A stretch of DNA of 64,000 nucleotides, taken from the NCBI RefSeq assembly GCF_022370755.2, contig NZ_CP092364.2, forward strand, positions 3,410,001-3,474,000. The letters run 5' to 3'. The position numbers were made by a program, and so were the translations under genes. The stretch is from Mycolicibacterium goodii (GTDB lineage Bacteria > Actinomycetota > Actinomycetes > Mycobacteriales > Mycobacteriaceae). The notes under the pieces are model-generated. The model ran no database searches. It worked only from the letters and a program-made list of their open reading frames with translations, and was not told where the DNA came from. Below, piece after piece: positions 7,635-19,950 of this stretch. Position 1 is the stretch's first letter. Every line of letters begins with the position of its first letter.

Positions 7635-8636
7635 TCAGTCGAACGACTGCCATCCCGCGCTTCCGGCCCATCGCGCGCCGTCGACGAGAACCCTCGCGGG
7701 CCCGTCACATGCGCGGACGCGGCCGATCATCCGCCAGCCCTCCGGGATGTCGCCCGGGAATGTCGCGACGAGCGCGTGGTCCTCGCCGCCGCCAAGGACG
7801 AACCCCCACGCGTCGGCGTCGACGGTGGCCGCGGCCTGCGTCACCGCGGCGTGATCCGCCGCCAGCAGATCGGTGGCGACGTCGATTTCCACGCCGGATG
7901 CGGCGGCGATGTGCGCGAGGTCGGCGATCAACCCGTCACTCACGTCGGTCATGGCGGTGGCGCCCGCGTCTGCCGCGGCAGCGCCTTGTCCGTACGGCGG
8001 GCACGGCACCAGATGGCGCTCCCGCAACTCGGGAAACTCCTCGATGTCGTTGGCCCACAAGGCATATCCCGCTGCCGAGCGGCCGAGGTCACCTGCCACC
8101 GCGACCACGTCGCCGGCTCGGGCCCCACCGCGGAGGACCGGACCACGCCCACCGAGATCGCCCAGTACGGTGACCGATATCACCCACAGCGGAGCGCGCA
8201 CCAGATCGCCGCCGGCGATGCCGCCGCCGCACCGCCGCGCCTCGTCCCACATGCCGTCGGACAGTTCGACCGCGGCGTCGGTGGGGGTTTCCGACGGGGC
8301 GGCGAACGAGACCACGAACGCACTCGGACGTCCGCCCATCGCTTCGATGTCCGCGGCGTTCTGCGCGATCGCCTTGCGGCCGATCTGATGTGGGCGCGCC
8401 CAGTCGAGGCGGAAATGCCTTCGCTCGACGAGCATGTCGGTCGACACCGCGGTGCGGCCGTCGGCCGCTGCGATCACCGCCGCGTCGTCACCCGGGCCCA
8501 CGACCACGGAAGCGGGCTGGACACGTCCGCTCAGCAGACGGTCGATGACGGCGAACTCACCCACCTCCGACAAGGAGTGGGACAAGGACCCATCGGACGT
8601 TTGCGCGTCGTTCGCCCCGGCTGTGTCTCCGGCCAT
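7635..8636 (-). CDS. thiL: Thiamine-monophosphate kinase
   Basis: A protein of 333 residues. ThiL phosphorylates thiamine monophosphate to the active cofactor thiamine diphosphate. It has the PurM-like fold: VVGPGDDAAVI near 45-55 binds Mg-ATP, followed by STDMLVERRHFRL, AQNAADIEAMGG and VSDGLIADLAHIA in the second half, all ThiL signatures. ATG 8636 is supported by GGGAGG about 4 nt upstream. It precedes ung on the same strand, a pairing also found in other mycobacteria. No TPP riboswitch is visible in the short divergent gap to the Lrp-type gene. Confidence 0.95.
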   Translation of the reverse strand: MAGDTAGANDAQTSDGSLSHSLSEVGEFAVIDRLLSGRVQPASVVVGPGDDAAVIAAADGRTAVSTDMLVERRHFRLDWARPHQIGRKAIAQNAADIEAMGGRPSAFVVSFAAPSETPTDAAVELSDGMWDEARRCGGGIAGGDLVRAPLWVISVTVLGDLGGRGPVLRGGARAGDVVAVAGDLGRSAAGYALWANDIEEFPELRERHLVPCPPYGQGAAAADAGATAMTDVSDGLIADLAHIAAASGVEIDVATDLLAADHAAVTQAAATVDADAWGFVLGGGEDHALVATFPGDIPEGWRMIGRVRACDGPARVLVDGARWAGSAGWQSFD

Positions 8637-8742
8637 CTCGCCTCCCTGCCGGGCGCGGCCCGCGCCATGAACGCTTGCCGCACCTGCGGTACGTTTGGTG
8701 CCTGCGGCGAGAGTCTATGCAGCGGGACGGAGGAGGCGGCGG

Positions 8743-8979
8743 GTGGTCGAGGCGTACGTGCTGATCCAGACCGAGGTGGGCCGCGCCGAGGTCGTTGCCA
8801 AACAACTCGCCACGCTTCCCGGCGTCGTGTCTGCGGAATACGTGACGGGCCCATACGATGTCGTGCTGCGCATCAGCGCCGACACGCTCGAAGCGCTGCG
8901 GACGGACGTGGTGTCGAGCGTGCAACAGGTGGCCGGTATCACCCGAACGCTGACCTGCCCCATCGCCAACGGCGCGTAG
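8743..8979 (+). CDS. Stand-alone Lrp/AsnC ligand-binding domain protein
   Basis: A protein of 78 residues. VEAYVLIQTEVGRAEVVAKQ, LPGVVSAEYVTGPYDVVLRI and VAGITRTLTCPIA form the beta-alpha-beta RAM/ACT-like effector domain of Lrp/AsnC regulators, without the DNA-binding half. Such single-domain proteins form ring-shaped oligomers and may bind amino acids or heteromerise with full-length Lrp proteins. GTG 8743 is chosen over earlier in-frame codons because GGAGGAGG ends 6 nt before it and the domain begins at once. DUF3515 follows 16 bp downstream on the same strand. Confidence 0.85.
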   Translation: MVEAYVLIQTEVGRAEVVAKQLATLPGVVSAEYVTGPYDVVLRISADTLEALRTDVVSSVQQVAGITRTLTCPIANGA

Positions 8980-8995
8980 CCATAGAGTTGTCGGT

Positions 8996-9583
8996 GTGAC
9001 CGATCCGCACACCACCGACGGGCCACCCCGCGCCCTGTTGATCGCGGCGGTTGTTGTGGCGGTTTCGGTGCTGATCACGGTTTTGGGGATCGCGGCGTCG
9101 CACAAGCAGTCCCCGGAGCAGGAGCCGGTGGCGATCTCGTCGGTCCCCGCCCCGCAGGCCGACAGCCGAGAATGCCACGCCCTGATGGACGGCCTGCCGG
9201 AACAGCTCGGCGATTTCCGGCGTGCGCCGACGGTCGAGCCGACGCCGCCGGGTACGGCGGCCTGGCGGGGCGCCTCCGACATGGAGCCGATCATCCTGCG
9301 GTGCGGGTTGGAACGTCCCGTCGATTTCGTCGTCGGCGCACCCCTGCAGGTGGTCGATCTGGTGCAGTGGTTCCGGGTCGGTGACACCGGCGTCGCGCAG
9401 CCCGGTGATGTCGATGCGGGTGCGGCGGAGGACACCCGCAGTACGTGGTACGCGGTGGACCGTCCCGTTTATGTGGCGCTGACGCTGCCTGCAGGCTCGG
9501 GACCGACGCCGATCCAGTTGATCTCCGGTCAGATCGCACGGGCGATGCCCGAACGGCCCGTCGAACCGGGCCCCGCGCGCTGA
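8996..9583 (+). CDS. DUF3515 membrane-anchored protein
   Basis: A protein of 195 residues of the actinobacterial DUF3515 family. One N-terminal membrane helix (about 13-34, ALLIAAVVVAVSVLITVLGI) is followed by an external domain with ECHALMDGLPEQLGDFRR, a central W-R-G-A-S, ILRCGLERP and VDLVQWFRV. Two Cys (in REC and RCG) could form a disulphide. The family function is not established; it often sits near thiL and ddl in actinobacteria. The gene starts with GTG and ends 1 bp before the opposing ddl stop codon. Confidence 0.8.
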   Translation: MTDPHTTDGPPRALLIAAVVVAVSVLITVLGIAASHKQSPEQEPVAISSVPAPQADSRECHALMDGLPEQLGDFRRAPTVEPTPPGTAAWRGASDMEPIILRCGLERPVDFVVGAPLQVVDLVQWFRVGDTGVAQPGDVDAGAAEDTRSTWYAVDRPVYVALTLPAGSGPTPIQLISGQIARAMPERPVEPGPAR

Positions 9584-9584
9584 C

Positions 9585-10706
9585 TCAGCGCAGACCGGTG
9601 CCGCGCGCCAGCGCGGTGTCGACCATCGCGGCCAGCAGGGTCGGGTAGTCCACGCCGCTGGCGGCCCACATCCTCGGATACATCGAGATCGTGGTGAACC
9701 CCGGCATGGTGTTGATCTCGTTGATCACCGGGCCGTCCTCGGTCAGGAAGAAATCCACGCGCGCGAGCCCCTGACAGCCGATCGCGGTGAACGCCCGCAC
9801 GGCGAGATCCCGGATCTCGTCGGCGACGTCGTCATCGACCTTGGCGGGCACGTCGAGTTCGGCAGCGTCCTCGAGGTATTTGGTGGCGAAGTCATAGAAC
9901 CCGTCTTCGCGACCGCGCACACCGGCCACCCGGATCTCGCCGACCGTGCTGGCCTCCAGGCGGCCGTCGGGAAACTCCAGGACACCGCACTCCAGTTCGC
10001 GGCCGGGCACCGCGGCCTCGACGATGACCTTCGGGTCATGGCGGCGTGCCAGCGCGATCGCCGCGGGAAGCTCGTCCCACGCGGTCACGCGGCTGACGCC
10101 GATCGAGGATCCGCCGCGTGCGGGTTTGACGAAGACCGGAAGGCCGAGCCGTTCGCGTTGTTCGAGATCGAGGGTCTCGACGCCGGGGCGCAGGACCACC
10201 TGATCACCGATCGGCAGGCCCTCGGCAGCCAGGAGTTTCTTGGTGTACTCCTTGTCCATCCCCGCCGCGCTCGCGAGGACACCGGATCCCACGTACGGCA
10301 CTCCGGCCAACTCCAGCAGACCCTGGATCGTGCCGTCTTCGCCGTAGGGTCCGTGCAGGACCGGAAACACCACGTCGACGGCGGCGAGGATCTCACCGGG
10401 ACCGTTGCCCAGCGCCAACAGCTGTCCGCTGCGATTGGGGGCGGCGGGCAGGGCGAGTTCGGTCCCGGAGGCCTCGGTCACCGCGGGCAGCCGGCCGTCG
10501 GTGATCGCGAGCGTGTCTGGGCTCGCGTCGGTGAGAACCCACGATCCGTCGGGCGTGATGCCGATCGCGACCACCTCGAACCGTTCGGGGTCGAGATTGC
10601 GCAGGATGCTGCCCGCCGACACGCATGAGATCGCGTGCTCCGAGCTACGCCCGCCGTACACGACGGCGACGCGGGTGCGGCCAGGAGGATGGTTCGGGGC
10701 GGTCAC
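9585..10706 (-). CDS. ddl: D-alanine--D-alanine ligase
   Basis: A protein of 373 residues of the ATP-grasp fold. It makes the D-Ala-D-Ala dipeptide for peptidoglycan and is the second target of D-cycloserine. [20 protein letters not shown] at the N-terminus is the Ddl signature. [20 protein letters not shown] (central), [17 protein letters not shown] (nucleotide grasp) and the C-terminal [21 protein letters not shown] with the metal-binding Asp/Glu/Asn are all present. GTG 10706 is the first plausible start; TAGGTT abuts it, so start assignment is less secure. It is the last of three genes (gpsA, PLP enzyme, ddl). Confidence 0.97.
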   Translation of the reverse strand: MTAPNHPPGRTRVAVVYGGRSSEHAISCVSAGSILRNLDPERFEVVAIGITPDGSWVLTDASPDTLAITDGRLPAVTEASGTELALPAAPNRSGQLLALGNGPGEILAAVDVVFPVLHGPYGEDGTIQGLLELAGVPYVGSGVLASAAGMDKEYTKKLLAAEGLPIGDQVVLRPGVETLDLEQRERLGLPVFVKPARGGSSIGVSRVTAWDELPAAIALARRHDPKVIVEAAVPGRELECGVLEFPDGRLEASTVGEIRVAGVRGREDGFYDFATKYLEDAAELDVPAKVDDDVADEIRDLAVRAFTAIGCQGLARVDFFLTEDGPVINEINTMPGFTTISMYPRMWAASGVDYPTLLAAMVDTALARGTGLR

Positions 10707-10812
10707 AACCTAGAGAGGCTACCGCCCCACCCGGGTCTCGCATCCGGGCACATCCTGACCAGGTACGACACCATGCGGCGCCGATGCCGGCCGTCTCGCC
10801 GGTGAGGCGTGA

Positions 10813-11925
10813 TCAGTTCGCGGTCGACAGGGCCCGCTCGACGTCGGCTATCAGATCGTCGGTGTCCTCGATTCCGGCGGAGATCCGCACGAACCCTTCG
10901 GGCACCGGATCGCCCCAGCGGGCGCGGCGGTCGACCGAGGTGTGGATACCGCCGAAGCTCGTCGAGGCGATCAGCAACTCGCTGCGGTCGACGAGTGCGT
11001 TGACCGCCGCCGCGTCGGCCAGCTCGAACGCCACCAGCCCGCCGAAGCGCTTCATCTGCGCGGAAGCGACCTCGTATGCCGAATCCTCCGGCAGTCCCGG
11101 ATACCGCACCGATCGCACCGCGGGATGGTTGCGCAACATGACCGCCAGGGCCCGCGCGTTCTGGCACTGTCGTTCGAACCGCAGCCCCGCGCTGCCCAGA
11201 CTCCGCAGCACGAGCCACGCCTCGAACGCCCCGAGGATCGGACCGGCCAGCAGGCGGTCGCGCTCGATCCGCTCCAACAACTCGGGTTGGCAGCCTGCGA
11301 CGTAACCGGCGATCAGATCGCTGTGCCCGGACAGGGATTTGGTCGCGCTGGCCACGACGAGGTCGGCACCCAGCGAAAGCGGTTGCTGTCCCATCGGTGT
11401 GGCGGTGGTGTTGTCGACGACGAGGGTCGCCTTGCGGCCGCGGCAGATCATCGCCAGGCGGTGCAGGTCGACGACGTCCAGTCCCGGGTTGGCCGGCGTC
11501 TCGGCGAGCACCACGTCGGCGTTCCCCGCTGCGTCACAGATCTCGTGGGTGTGTGCCTCGACAACCGAAACACCTTGCTGGGCAAGATATTCCGCGGCGT
11601 AGCGGCGCACCTGATAGTAGCCGTCGGCCGGGACGACAAGCGTGGCGCCCGGCCGGGTCAGCGCGCGCAGCACCGAGGTGATCGCTGCCATTCCCGAGCC
11701 GTAGGTCAACGCCCACGCGGCGCCCTCGAGTTCAGCCAGCGCCGCCTCCAGTTGGCGCCATGAGGGATTCGAGCTGCGGCCGTAACTGTCGAGCGGTTCG
11801 GTCTCGTCGGCCGACAGGTGGTAGGTCGAGGCCGGCACCGGCATCGGCGCCACCGGTTGTCCCGGAACCGCATCCACCCCAACAGCTTTCACGCTGCGGG
11901 TGGAATCTCCGTAGGTGCCGTCCAT
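10813..11925 (-). CDS. PLP-dependent Cys/Met metabolism enzyme
   Basis: A protein of 370 residues of the trans-sulfuration family (cystathionine gamma-synthase, beta- or gamma-lyase, methionine gamma-lyase). The Schiff-base lysine is K196 in SATKSLSGH, preceded by VVDNTTATP (169-177), which binds the pyridine nitrogen, and YGSGMAA (75-81) for the phosphate. The N-terminus lacks the usual Y-x-R-x-x-NP form and instead reads S-Y-G-R-S-S-N-P, still compatible. Family members cannot be separated by these motifs, so the reaction is left open. It follows gpsA by 6 bp and seems to be an addition relative to the M. tuberculosis gpdA2-ddlA arrangement (from memory). Confidence 0.85.
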   Translation of the reverse strand: MDGTYGDSTRSVKAVGVDAVPGQPVAPMPVPASTYHLSADETEPLDSYGRSSNPSWRQLEAALAELEGAAWALTYGSGMAAITSVLRALTRPGATLVVPADGYYQVRRYAAEYLAQQGVSVVEAHTHEICDAAGNADVVLAETPANPGLDVVDLHRLAMICRGRKATLVVDNTTATPMGQQPLSLGADLVVASATKSLSGHSDLIAGYVAGCQPELLERIERDRLLAGPILGAFEAWLVLRSLGSAGLRFERQCQNARALAVMLRNHPAVRSVRYPGLPEDSAYEVASAQMKRFGGLVAFELADAAAVNALVDRSELLIASTSFGGIHTSVDRRARWGDPVPEGFVRISAGIEDTDDLIADVERALSTAN

Positions 11926-11931
11926 ATACGT

Positions 11932-13659
<1,728 letters not shown>

Positions 13660-13687
13660 GAGGTGGCCGCGAGGCGGGTCTTAGGGA

Positions 13688-15898
13688 ATGATCGGACACG
13701 TGAGCGAAGCGACCGAAGCGGAGCCTGCCAACCGCACCGATGAGCCCGATGTGCACGACGGATCGGCGCGCCCGACGGCGTCGGCGAGGCCGGTCGAGAC
13801 CCCTGCGGCACCACCGGCGGCAACCTCACCGACAGTCGACAACACCCTGCCGGAGGACCGCTACCTCAATCGCGAGCTGAGCTGGCTGGACTTCAACGCC
13901 CGCGTGCTCGCGCTCGCCGCCGACCCGTCGCTGCCGCTGTTGGAGCGCGCGAAGTTCCTCGCGATCTTCGCCTCCAATCTCGACGAGTTCTACATGGTCC
14001 GCGTCGCGGGACTGAAGCGGCGCGACGAGATGGGTCTGTCGGTCCGGTCGGCCGACGGGTTGTCTCCGCGTGAACAGTTGCGCCGCATCAACGAACGCAC
14101 CCAGCAGATCTCCATCCGCCATGCCGCGGTGTTCCTCGACTCCGTGCGTCCGGCGCTCGCGCAGCACGGCATCCACATCGTCACGTGGGCCGAACTCGAC
14201 GACGTCGAGCGTGCCAAGCTCTCCACCTATTTCCACGAGCAGGTGTTCCCCGTGCTGACCCCGCTCGCGGTCGATCCCGCGCACCCGTTCCCGTTCGTGA
14301 GCGGTCTGAGCCTGAATCTCGCGATCACCGTCAAGCATCCCGACGACGGCGGGCAGCACTTCGCCAGGATCAAGGTTCCCGACAACGTCGGGCGGTTCGT
14401 CCAACTCGGATCGTCGTCAGAGGACTCGTCCGGCGTGCGGTTCTTGCCCATGGAGGAACTCATCGCGGCGTTCCTCCCTGTGCTGTTCCCCGGGCTGGAA
14501 GTCGTGGAGCACCACGCGTTCCGGATCACGCGCAACGCCGACTTCGAGGTCGAAGAGGACCGCGACGAGGACCTGCTGCAGGCGCTGGAGCGCGAACTCG
14601 CGCGCAGGCGCTTCGGTTCGCCGGTCCGGCTGGAAGTTTCCGACGACATGACCGACAGCATGCTGGAGCTGCTGCTGCGCGAGCTGGACGTGGCACCCGG
14701 CGACGTCATCGAAGTGCCGGGACTTCTCGATCTCTCGGCGCTGTGGCAGATCTACAACGTCGACCGGCCGGATCTCAAGGACCGGCCGTTCGTCCCGGCG
14801 ACGCCACCGGCTTTCGGGGAACGCGAGACCCCCAAGAGCATCTTCTCGACGCTGCGCGACGGGGATGTGCTGGTGCACCATCCCTATGACTCGTTCTCGA
14901 CGACGGTGCAGCGGTTCATCGAACAGGCCGCCGCGGATCCGAACGTGCTGGCCATCAAGCAGACCCTGTACCGCACGTCGGGTGACTCCCCCATCGTGAA
15001 CGCGCTGATCGACGCGGCCGAGGCGGGCAAGCAGGTGGTCGCGCTCGTCGAGATCAAGGCCCGTTTCGACGAGCAGGCCAACATCAAGTGGGCACGCACG
15101 CTGGAACAGGCGGGCGTCCACGTGGTGTACGGACTCATCGGACTGAAGACACATTGCAAGACGTGTCTCGTCGTCCGCCGTGAGGGTTCGGCGATCCGCC
15201 GTTACTGCCACATCGGGACCGGCAACTACAACCCGAAAACCGCGCGCCTCTACGAGGATGTGGGCCTGCTCACTGCCGATCCGGACATCGGGGCCGATCT
15301 CACGGACCTCTTCAACTCGCTGACCGGCTACTCGCGCAAGGATTCCTACCGCAACCTGCTGGTGGCACCGCGCGGGGTCCGCAAGGGCATCATCGAGCGG
15401 ATCGACCGGGAGATCGCCGCCCACCACGAGGGCGCTGCGACCGGAATCCGGTTGAAGGCCAATGCACTGGTCGACGAGCAGGTGATCGACGCGCTGTACC
15501 GGGCATCGCAGGCCGGTATCCCGGTCGACATCGTGGTACGTGGGATCTGTGCACTGCGCCCCGGCGTTCCCGGGTACTCGGACAACATCACGGTCCGGTC
15601 CATCCTCGGCCGGTTCCTTGAACATTCGCGCATCATCCATTTCCGCGGCATCAACGAGTACTGGATCGGCAGTGCCGACATGATGCACCGCAACCTCGAC
15701 CGACGCGTCGAGGTCATGGCCCAGGTGAAGGATCCCCGGCTGACCGCCCAGCTCAACGACGTGTTCGAGTCGGCGATGGACCCGGCCACGAGATGCTGGG
15801 AGCTGCGCCACGACAGTCACTGGATCGCGCTGCCCCAGGAAGGCCAAACGGTCCGCGACCATCAGGTGTCCCTGATGGATCGCCACCGGCATCCGTGA
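13688..15898 (+). CDS. ppk: Polyphosphate kinase 1
   Basis: A protein of 736 residues, normal for PPK1. It reversibly transfers the gamma-phosphate of ATP to inorganic polyphosphate. The N-terminal domain begins at [19 protein letters not shown]. The C-terminal phospholipase-D-like catalytic half includes [32 protein letters not shown] and [20 protein letters not shown]; His508 in the last block is the likely autophosphorylated residue. The first 50 residues are Pro/Ala-rich and poorly conserved. ATG 13688 is given, but GTG 13700 is an equally possible start. It overlaps or nearly abuts mutT1 downstream, as in other mycobacteria. Confidence 0.96.
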   Translation: MIGHVSEATEAEPANRTDEPDVHDGSARPTASARPVETPAAPPAATSPTVDNTLPEDRYLNRELSWLDFNARVLALAADPSLPLLERAKFLAIFASNLDEFYMVRVAGLKRRDEMGLSVRSADGLSPREQLRRINERTQQISIRHAAVFLDSVRPALAQHGIHIVTWAELDDVERAKLSTYFHEQVFPVLTPLAVDPAHPFPFVSGLSLNLAITVKHPDDGGQHFARIKVPDNVGRFVQLGSSSEDSSGVRFLPMEELIAAFLPVLFPGLEVVEHHAFRITRNADFEVEEDRDEDLLQALERELARRRFGSPVRLEVSDDMTDSMLELLLRELDVAPGDVIEVPGLLDLSALWQIYNVDRPDLKDRPFVPATPPAFGERETPKSIFSTLRDGDVLVHHPYDSFSTTVQRFIEQAAADPNVLAIKQTLYRTSGDSPIVNALIDAAEAGKQVVALVEIKARFDEQANIKWARTLEQAGVHVVYGLIGLKTHCKTCLVVRREGSAIRRYCHIGTGNYNPKTARLYEDVGLLTADPDIGADLTDLFNSLTGYSRKDSYRNLLVAPRGVRKGIIERIDREIAAHHEGAATGIRLKANALVDEQVIDALYRASQAGIPVDIVVRGICALRPGVPGYSDNITVRSILGRFLEHSRIIHFRGINEYWIGSADMMHRNLDRRVEVMAQVKDPRLTAQLNDVFESAMDPATRCWELRHDSHWIALPQEGQTVRDHQVSLMDRHRHP

Positions 15899-15948
15899 GC
15901 CACGCGGCCCGGCTGGTGACGCCGGCGAACGACCTGCAGGAGACCCTG

Positions 15949-16905
15949 GTGTCGAAGCACAGCACCGACAAGTCGAAGCACACCATCCGTGCCGCGGGCG
16001 CGGTGCTCTGGCGCGACGCGTCAGACCGCGACATGTCGGAGCGGAACGGGGCCCCAGGGCATCCCGCGTCGGTTGAGGTCGCGGTGATCCACCGCCCGCG
16101 TTACGACGACTGGTCGCTTCCCAAGGGCAAATTGGACCCCGGCGAGACCGAACCGGTGGCGGCGGTACGCGAGATCCAGGAGGAGACCGGGTACACCGCG
16201 GTGCTCGGGCGGCGCCTCGGGCGGGTCTCGTACCCGATCCCGCAGGGCACCAAACGTGTTTGGTACTGGGCCGCGAAATCGACCGGAGGGGACTTCAGTC
16301 CCAACGACGAGGTCGACAAGCTCGTCTGGCTGCCGGTCGATGCGGCGATGGATCAGCTGCAGTATCCAGACGATCGAAAGGTGTTGCGACGCTTCGCAAA
16401 ACGTCCGGTCGACACCAAGACGGTGCTGGTGGTCCGGCACGGCACGGCCGGGCGTCGGTCACGCTACAAGGGTGATGACCGGAAGCGGCCGCTCGACAAG
16501 CGCGGCCGCGCCCAGGCCGAGGCACTGGTGGCGCAATTGCTGGCATTCGGTGCCACAACGTTGTACGCCGCCGATCGGGTGCGCTGTCACCAGACCATCG
16601 AACCGCTGGCGCAGGAACTCGATCGACTCATCCACAACGAGCCACTGCTCACCGAAGAGGCCTACGCCGCCGATCACAAGGCAGCACGCAAGCGCGTGCT
16701 GGAGATCGCAGGCAGACCGGGCAACCCGGTGATCTGCACGCAGGGCAAGGTGATTCCCGGCCTCATCGAGTGGTGGTGCGAACGGGCGAAGGTGCGGCCG
16801 GAGACGACCGGCAATCGCAAGGGCAGCACGTGGGTGCTGTCGCTGTCCGGCGGCGAACTCGTGGCCGCTGACTATCTGAGCTCCCCGCTGCCGGCCGAGA
16901 AGTAG
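15949..16905 (+). CDS. mutT1: MutT1: Nudix hydrolase fused to histidine phosphatase
   Basis: A protein of 318 residues with two domains. The N-terminal Nudix box [20 protein letters not shown] lies at 60-79, with EETG following. The C-terminal domain carries the histidine-phosphatase motif VVRHG (RHG at 163-165) and later [10 protein letters not shown]. This fusion is specific to mycobacterial MutT1, which sanitises 8-oxo-GTP/dGTP and diadenosine polyphosphates, giving the monophosphate in two steps. GTG 15949 is chosen for AGGAG 6 nt upstream; GTG 15895, overlapping the ppk stop by 4 bp, would add 18 residues. A hairpin separates it from the convergent hupB. Confidence 0.93.
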   Translation: MSKHSTDKSKHTIRAAGAVLWRDASDRDMSERNGAPGHPASVEVAVIHRPRYDDWSLPKGKLDPGETEPVAAVREIQEETGYTAVLGRRLGRVSYPIPQGTKRVWYWAAKSTGGDFSPNDEVDKLVWLPVDAAMDQLQYPDDRKVLRRFAKRPVDTKTVLVVRHGTAGRRSRYKGDDRKRPLDKRGRAQAEALVAQLLAFGATTLYAADRVRCHQTIEPLAQELDRLIHNEPLLTEEAYAADHKAARKRVLEIAGRPGNPVICTQGKVIPGLIEWWCERAKVRPETTGNRKGSTWVLSLSGGELVAADYLSSPLPAEK

Positions 16906-16916
16906 TACACGCACGC

Positions 16917-16959
16917 AAAAGGCACGCCGGGGGTGAGATCACCCCACGACGTGCCTTTC
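16917..16959. terminator. Bidirectional terminator between mutT1 and hupB
   Basis: Outer arms AAAGGCACG (16918-16926) and CGTGCCTTT (16950-16958) enclose a second stem GGGGTGA/TCACCCC. A-rich and T-rich flanks give U tracts in both directions. It lies between two convergent genes, 12 bp after mutT1 and 9 bp before the hupB stop. Confidence 0.8.
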
Positions 16960-16966
16960 GGGGAAT

Positions 16967-17596
16967 TTACCTGCGGCCCTTCTTGGCCGGGGCCTTCTTG
17001 GCGGCGGCCTTCTTGGCTGGAGCCTTGGTCGCGGCCTTCTTGGCCGGAGCCTTGGCGGCGGCCTTCTTGGCCGGAGCCTTGGTCGCGGCCTTCTTGGCCG
17101 GAGCCTTGGTCGCGGTCTTCTTGGCGGCGGCCTTCTTGGCCGGGGCCTTGGTCGCGGCCTTCTTGGCCGGAGCCTTGGTCGCGGCCTTCTTGGCCGGAGC
17201 CTTGGTCGCGGCCTTCTTGGCGGCGGCCTTCTTGGCCGGTGCCTTCTTGGCAGCAGCCTTCTTGGCGGGACCAGCAGTGACGCCACGCTTCACGGCCGGG
17301 CCGTCGGCCGGGAGTTTCTGCGCGCCAGAGATAACCGCCTTGAACTGCGCACCGGGACGGAACGCCGGCACCGAGGTCGGCTTGACCTTCACGGTCTCAC
17401 CGGTCCGCGGGTTGCGGGCGACGCGAGCCGCGCGGCGGCGCTGCTCGAAGACGCCGAAGCCGGTGATCGTCACGCTATCGCCCTTGTGCACCGCACGCAC
17501 GATGGTGTCGACGACGTTCTCCACCGCGGCGGTAGCCTGCCGACGATCGGTGCCCATTTTGGTTGTGAGTACGTCGATGAGCTCCGCTTTGTTCAT
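16967..17596 (-). CDS. hupB: Nucleoid protein HupB (HU with Lys-rich tail)
   Basis: A protein of 209 residues. Positions 1-90 form the HU fold: [20 protein letters not shown], then [21 protein letters not shown] and the DNA-binding beta-arm, ending in [15 protein letters not shown]. After a linker, about 105 residues consist of repeats of [10 protein letters not shown] and AATKA ending in KKGRR. This histone-H1-like tail is typical of mycobacterial HupB and compacts DNA; in M. tuberculosis its lysines are acetylated. GGAGG stands 6 nt before the ATG. The tail is encoded by near-identical repeats (16975-17275), so its length may vary between strains. Confidence 0.97.
   Translation of the reverse strand: MNKAELIDVLTTKMGTDRRQATAAVENVVDTIVRAVHKGDSVTITGFGVFEQRRRAARVARNPRTGETVKVKPTSVPAFRPGAQFKAVISGAQKLPADGPAVKRGVTAGPAKKAAAKKAPAKKAAAKKAATKAPAKKAATKAPAKKAATKAPAKKAAAKKTATKAPAKKAATKAPAKKAAAKAPAKKAATKAPAKKAAAKKAPAKKGRR
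16975..17275. repeat. Degenerate tandem repeats encoding the HupB tail
   Basis: Repeats of about 30 bp (codons for PAKKAATKA) plus shorter 15-bp units run through the 3' half of hupB. Several neighbouring units are identical at the DNA level, as expected for recent slippage or recombination within a coding repeat. Confidence 0.8.
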
Positions 17597-17611
17597 CCAA
17601 ACCTCCGAAAC

Positions 17612-17662
17612 CAGTGGTCCTCTTTGGACCGACTAGAGGACACGGTAAACCCTGTGACCACT
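17612..17662. promoter_or_regulatory. Inverted repeats in the hupB 5' region
   Basis: CAGTGGTC at 17612-17619 pairs with GACCACTG at 17655-17662, and inside it GTCCTCT (17617-17623) pairs with AGAGGAC (17635-17641). These lie 16-66 bp upstream of the hupB ATG. They could be an operator, an autoregulatory site or an mRNA fold; none is proved. The rest of the gap up to the leuD stop (17663-17798) shows nothing clear. Confidence 0.4.
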
Positions 17663-17798
17663 GATTTCCAAGAGCCACGCGCAGTTTCAGGCGAAGCTAG
17701 CGAACTTTCCGGCAATCTGGTTGCCCCACTTGGACTCCTACCCAGGGGGTTCAGAACCGGCTCGGTGGGCGGCGAATTCGGGTCGCGAAGGGCCCGGA

Positions 17799-18392
17799 TC
17801 AGGCCTGCAGAGTGCTCGGTTTCCAGGCCGGCCTGGCCGCCTCGTAGGCCTCGATCTGATCGAGTTTCCGCAGCGTAAGGCCTATATCGTCCAGTCCTTC
17901 GAGCAGGCGCCAGGCCGTGTAGTCATCAATTCTGAACGGCACCACGACCGTTCCGGCGGTCACCGTTCGATCTTGAAGATTCACAGTGATTTCCAACCCG
18001 GGATTCTGCTCGATCACCTTCCAAAGAAGTTCGACATCATCTTGGGCCACCTCGGCCGCCAGGAGCCCGGCCTTACCCGCGTTCCCCCGGAAGATATCGG
18101 CGAACCGGGACGAGATGACGACCCGGAAGCCGTAGTCCATGAGGGCCCAGACGGCGTGTTCCCGCGACGACCCGGTGCCGAAATCCGGTCCGGCGACAAG
18201 CACGGAACCCCTGTCGAACGGCGGCAGATTGAGGATGAACGACGGGTCGTTTCGCCACGCGGCGAACAGGCCGTCCTCGAAACCCGTTCGGGTCACCCGC
18301 TTCAGATAGACCGCCGGGATGATCTGGTCGGTGTCGACATTGGACCGCCGCAGCGGGACACCGATACCGGTGTGAGTGGTGAAAGCCTCCAT
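17799..18392 (-). CDS. leuD: 3-isopropylmalate dehydratase, small subunit
   Basis: A protein of 197 residues. With LeuC it isomerises 2-isopropylmalate to 3-isopropylmalate in leucine synthesis. [20 protein letters not shown] begins the swivel domain, followed by [35 protein letters not shown] is the substrate-binding loop of the aconitase small subunit, and [11 protein letters not shown] follows. Length matches other LeuD proteins. It starts 23 bp after the leuC stop, so leuCD is one operon. In M. tuberculosis leuD also lies between hupB and leuC. Confidence 0.97.
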   Translation of the reverse strand: MEAFTTHTGIGVPLRRSNVDTDQIIPAVYLKRVTRTGFEDGLFAAWRNDPSFILNLPPFDRGSVLVAGPDFGTGSSREHAVWALMDYGFRVVISSRFADIFRGNAGKAGLLAAEVAQDDVELLWKVIEQNPGLEITVNLQDRTVTAGTVVVPFRIDDYTAWRLLEGLDDIGLTLRKLDQIEAYEAARPAWKPSTLQA

Positions 18393-18415
18393 GACGCTTC
18401 TCCTTCGTGGGTTTC

Positions 18416-19870
18416 TCAGCGGGCCGCGGCGGGTAGATCTGCAGGGGACGCGAGCTTTCCGCGGACTGCGGTGGCTGCCGCGACGGCCGGCGACACCAGG
18501 TGGGTGCGGCCGCCCTTGCCCTGGCGGCCCTCGAAGTTCCGGTTGGACGTCGAGGCGCAGCGTTCACCGGGCGAGAGCTGATCGGGGTTCATGCCCAGGC
18601 ACATCGAGCATCCGGCCTGCCGCCACTCGGCCCCGGCCTCGGCGAATATCCGGTCGAGACCTTCCGATTCGGCCTGCGCCCGCACCCGCATCGACCCAGG
18701 GACGACCAGCATCCGCACGCCGTCGGCCACCTTCCGGCCGCGCAGCACATCGGCCACCACCCGCAGATCCTCGATCCGGCCGTTGGTGCACGAGCCCACG
18801 AACACGGTGTCCACGGCGATGTCGCGCATCGGCGTGCCCGGGCGAAGGTCCATGTAGGCCAAAGCCTTTTCCGCGGCCTGGCGGGCGGCCTCGTCGACCA
18901 TCAGCTCCGGGTCCGGCACCGCCTCCGACAGTGGAACGCCCTGGCCGGGGTTGGTGCCCCAGGTCACGAACGGGCTCAGGGTGGAGGCGTCGATGTAGAC
19001 CTCGGTGTCGAATTCCGCGCCCTCGTCGGTGCGCAACTGGCGCCACGCGGCGACGGCGGCGTCCCAGTCGGCGCCCTTCGGCGCGTGTGGGCGCCCCTTC
19101 AGGAACTCGAAAGTGGTCTCATCGGGTGCGACCATGCCGGCACGGGCGCCGGCCTCGATGCTCATGTTGCAGATCGTCATCCGGCCTTCCATCGACAGTG
19201 CGCGGATGGCACTGCCCCGGTATTCGATGACGTGACCCTGTCCGCCTCCGGTGCCGATCTTGGCGATCACGGCCAAGATGATGTCCTTGGCGCTCACGCC
19301 CGGTGGCAGGTCGCCGTCGACGTTGACCGCCATGGTCTTGAAGGGCTTGAGCGGCAGCGTCTGCGTGGCCATCACGTGTTCGACCTCGGATGTGCCGATT
19401 CCCATCGCGATGGCGCCGAAGGCCCCATGGGTCGACGTGTGGGAGTCGCCGCACACCACGGTCATCCCGGGTTGGGTCAGGCCGAGCTGAGGGCCGATGA
19501 TGTGCACGATGCCCTGTTCGGCGTCGCCCATGGGATGCAGACGGATGCCGAATTCCTCGCAGTTGCGGCGTAGCGTCTCGACCTGCGTACGCGAAACCGG
19601 GTCCGCGATCGGTTTGTCGATGTCGATGGTCGGGACATTGTGGTCCTCGGTGGCGATCGTCAGATCGGGTCGCCGTACGGGACGCCCGGCCAACCGCAGA
19701 CCGTCGAACGCCTGCGGGCTGGTGACCTCGTGGACGAGATGGAGGTCGATGTAGATCAGATCGGGCTCTTTGGCAGCGCCCTCTCCCTCGCCTCGCACCA
19801 CGACGTGGTCGTCCCAGACCTTTTCGGCCATGGTGCGCGGTTTCACGGATGTCTGCGTCGGTTGATCCAT
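18416..19870 (-). CDS. leuC: 3-isopropylmalate dehydratase, large subunit
   Basis: A protein of 484 residues, the catalytic [4Fe-4S] subunit. The cluster ligands are Cys361 (in GSCTNGR), Cys421 and Cys424 (in CSMC), with the same spacing as in E. coli Leu[21 protein letters not shown] and [20 protein letters not shown] are further aconitase blocks. ATG 19870 is preferred to an upstream start at 19951: the conserved sequence begins at [11 protein letters not shown] and the upstream extension has no family match. The divergent IclR-type gene starts 110 bp away and is likely its regulator. Confidence 0.96.
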   Translation of the reverse strand: MDQPTQTSVKPRTMAEKVWDDHVVVRGEGEGAAKEPDLIYIDLHLVHEVTSPQAFDGLRLAGRPVRRPDLTIATEDHNVPTIDIDKPIADPVSRTQVETLRRNCEEFGIRLHPMGDAEQGIVHIIGPQLGLTQPGMTVVCGDSHTSTHGAFGAIAMGIGTSEVEHVMATQTLPLKPFKTMAVNVDGDLPPGVSAKDIILAVIAKIGTGGGQGHVIEYRGSAIRALSMEGRMTICNMSIEAGARAGMVAPDETTFEFLKGRPHAPKGADWDAAVAAWRQLRTDEGAEFDTEVYIDASTLSPFVTWGTNPGQGVPLSEAVPDPELMVDEAARQAAEKALAYMDLRPGTPMRDIAVDTVFVGSCTNGRIEDLRVVADVLRGRKVADGVRMLVVPGSMRVRAQAESEGLDRIFAEAGAEWRQAGCSMCLGMNPDQLSPGERCASTSNRNFEGRQGKGGRTHLVSPAVAAATAVRGKLASPADLPAAAR

Positions 19871-19950
19871 CGCTACTTCTCGATTCGGCTCAAATACAAG
19901 CGGGGGCTGTTCTTCAAGAGTCCGCTGGGGGCTGGGAGTTCCACTGGCCA

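Noticed and set aside
15793..15948. Frameshift or fusion between ppk and mutT1
   Set aside because: The frame open through the ppk end is chance; mutT1 has its own GTG and AGGAG, and both proteins are complete.
16933..17280. Plus-strand frames with [10 protein letters not shown] or A-F-L-A-G-A-L-V-A repeats
   Set aside because: They are translations of the antisense of the repetitive hupB tail.
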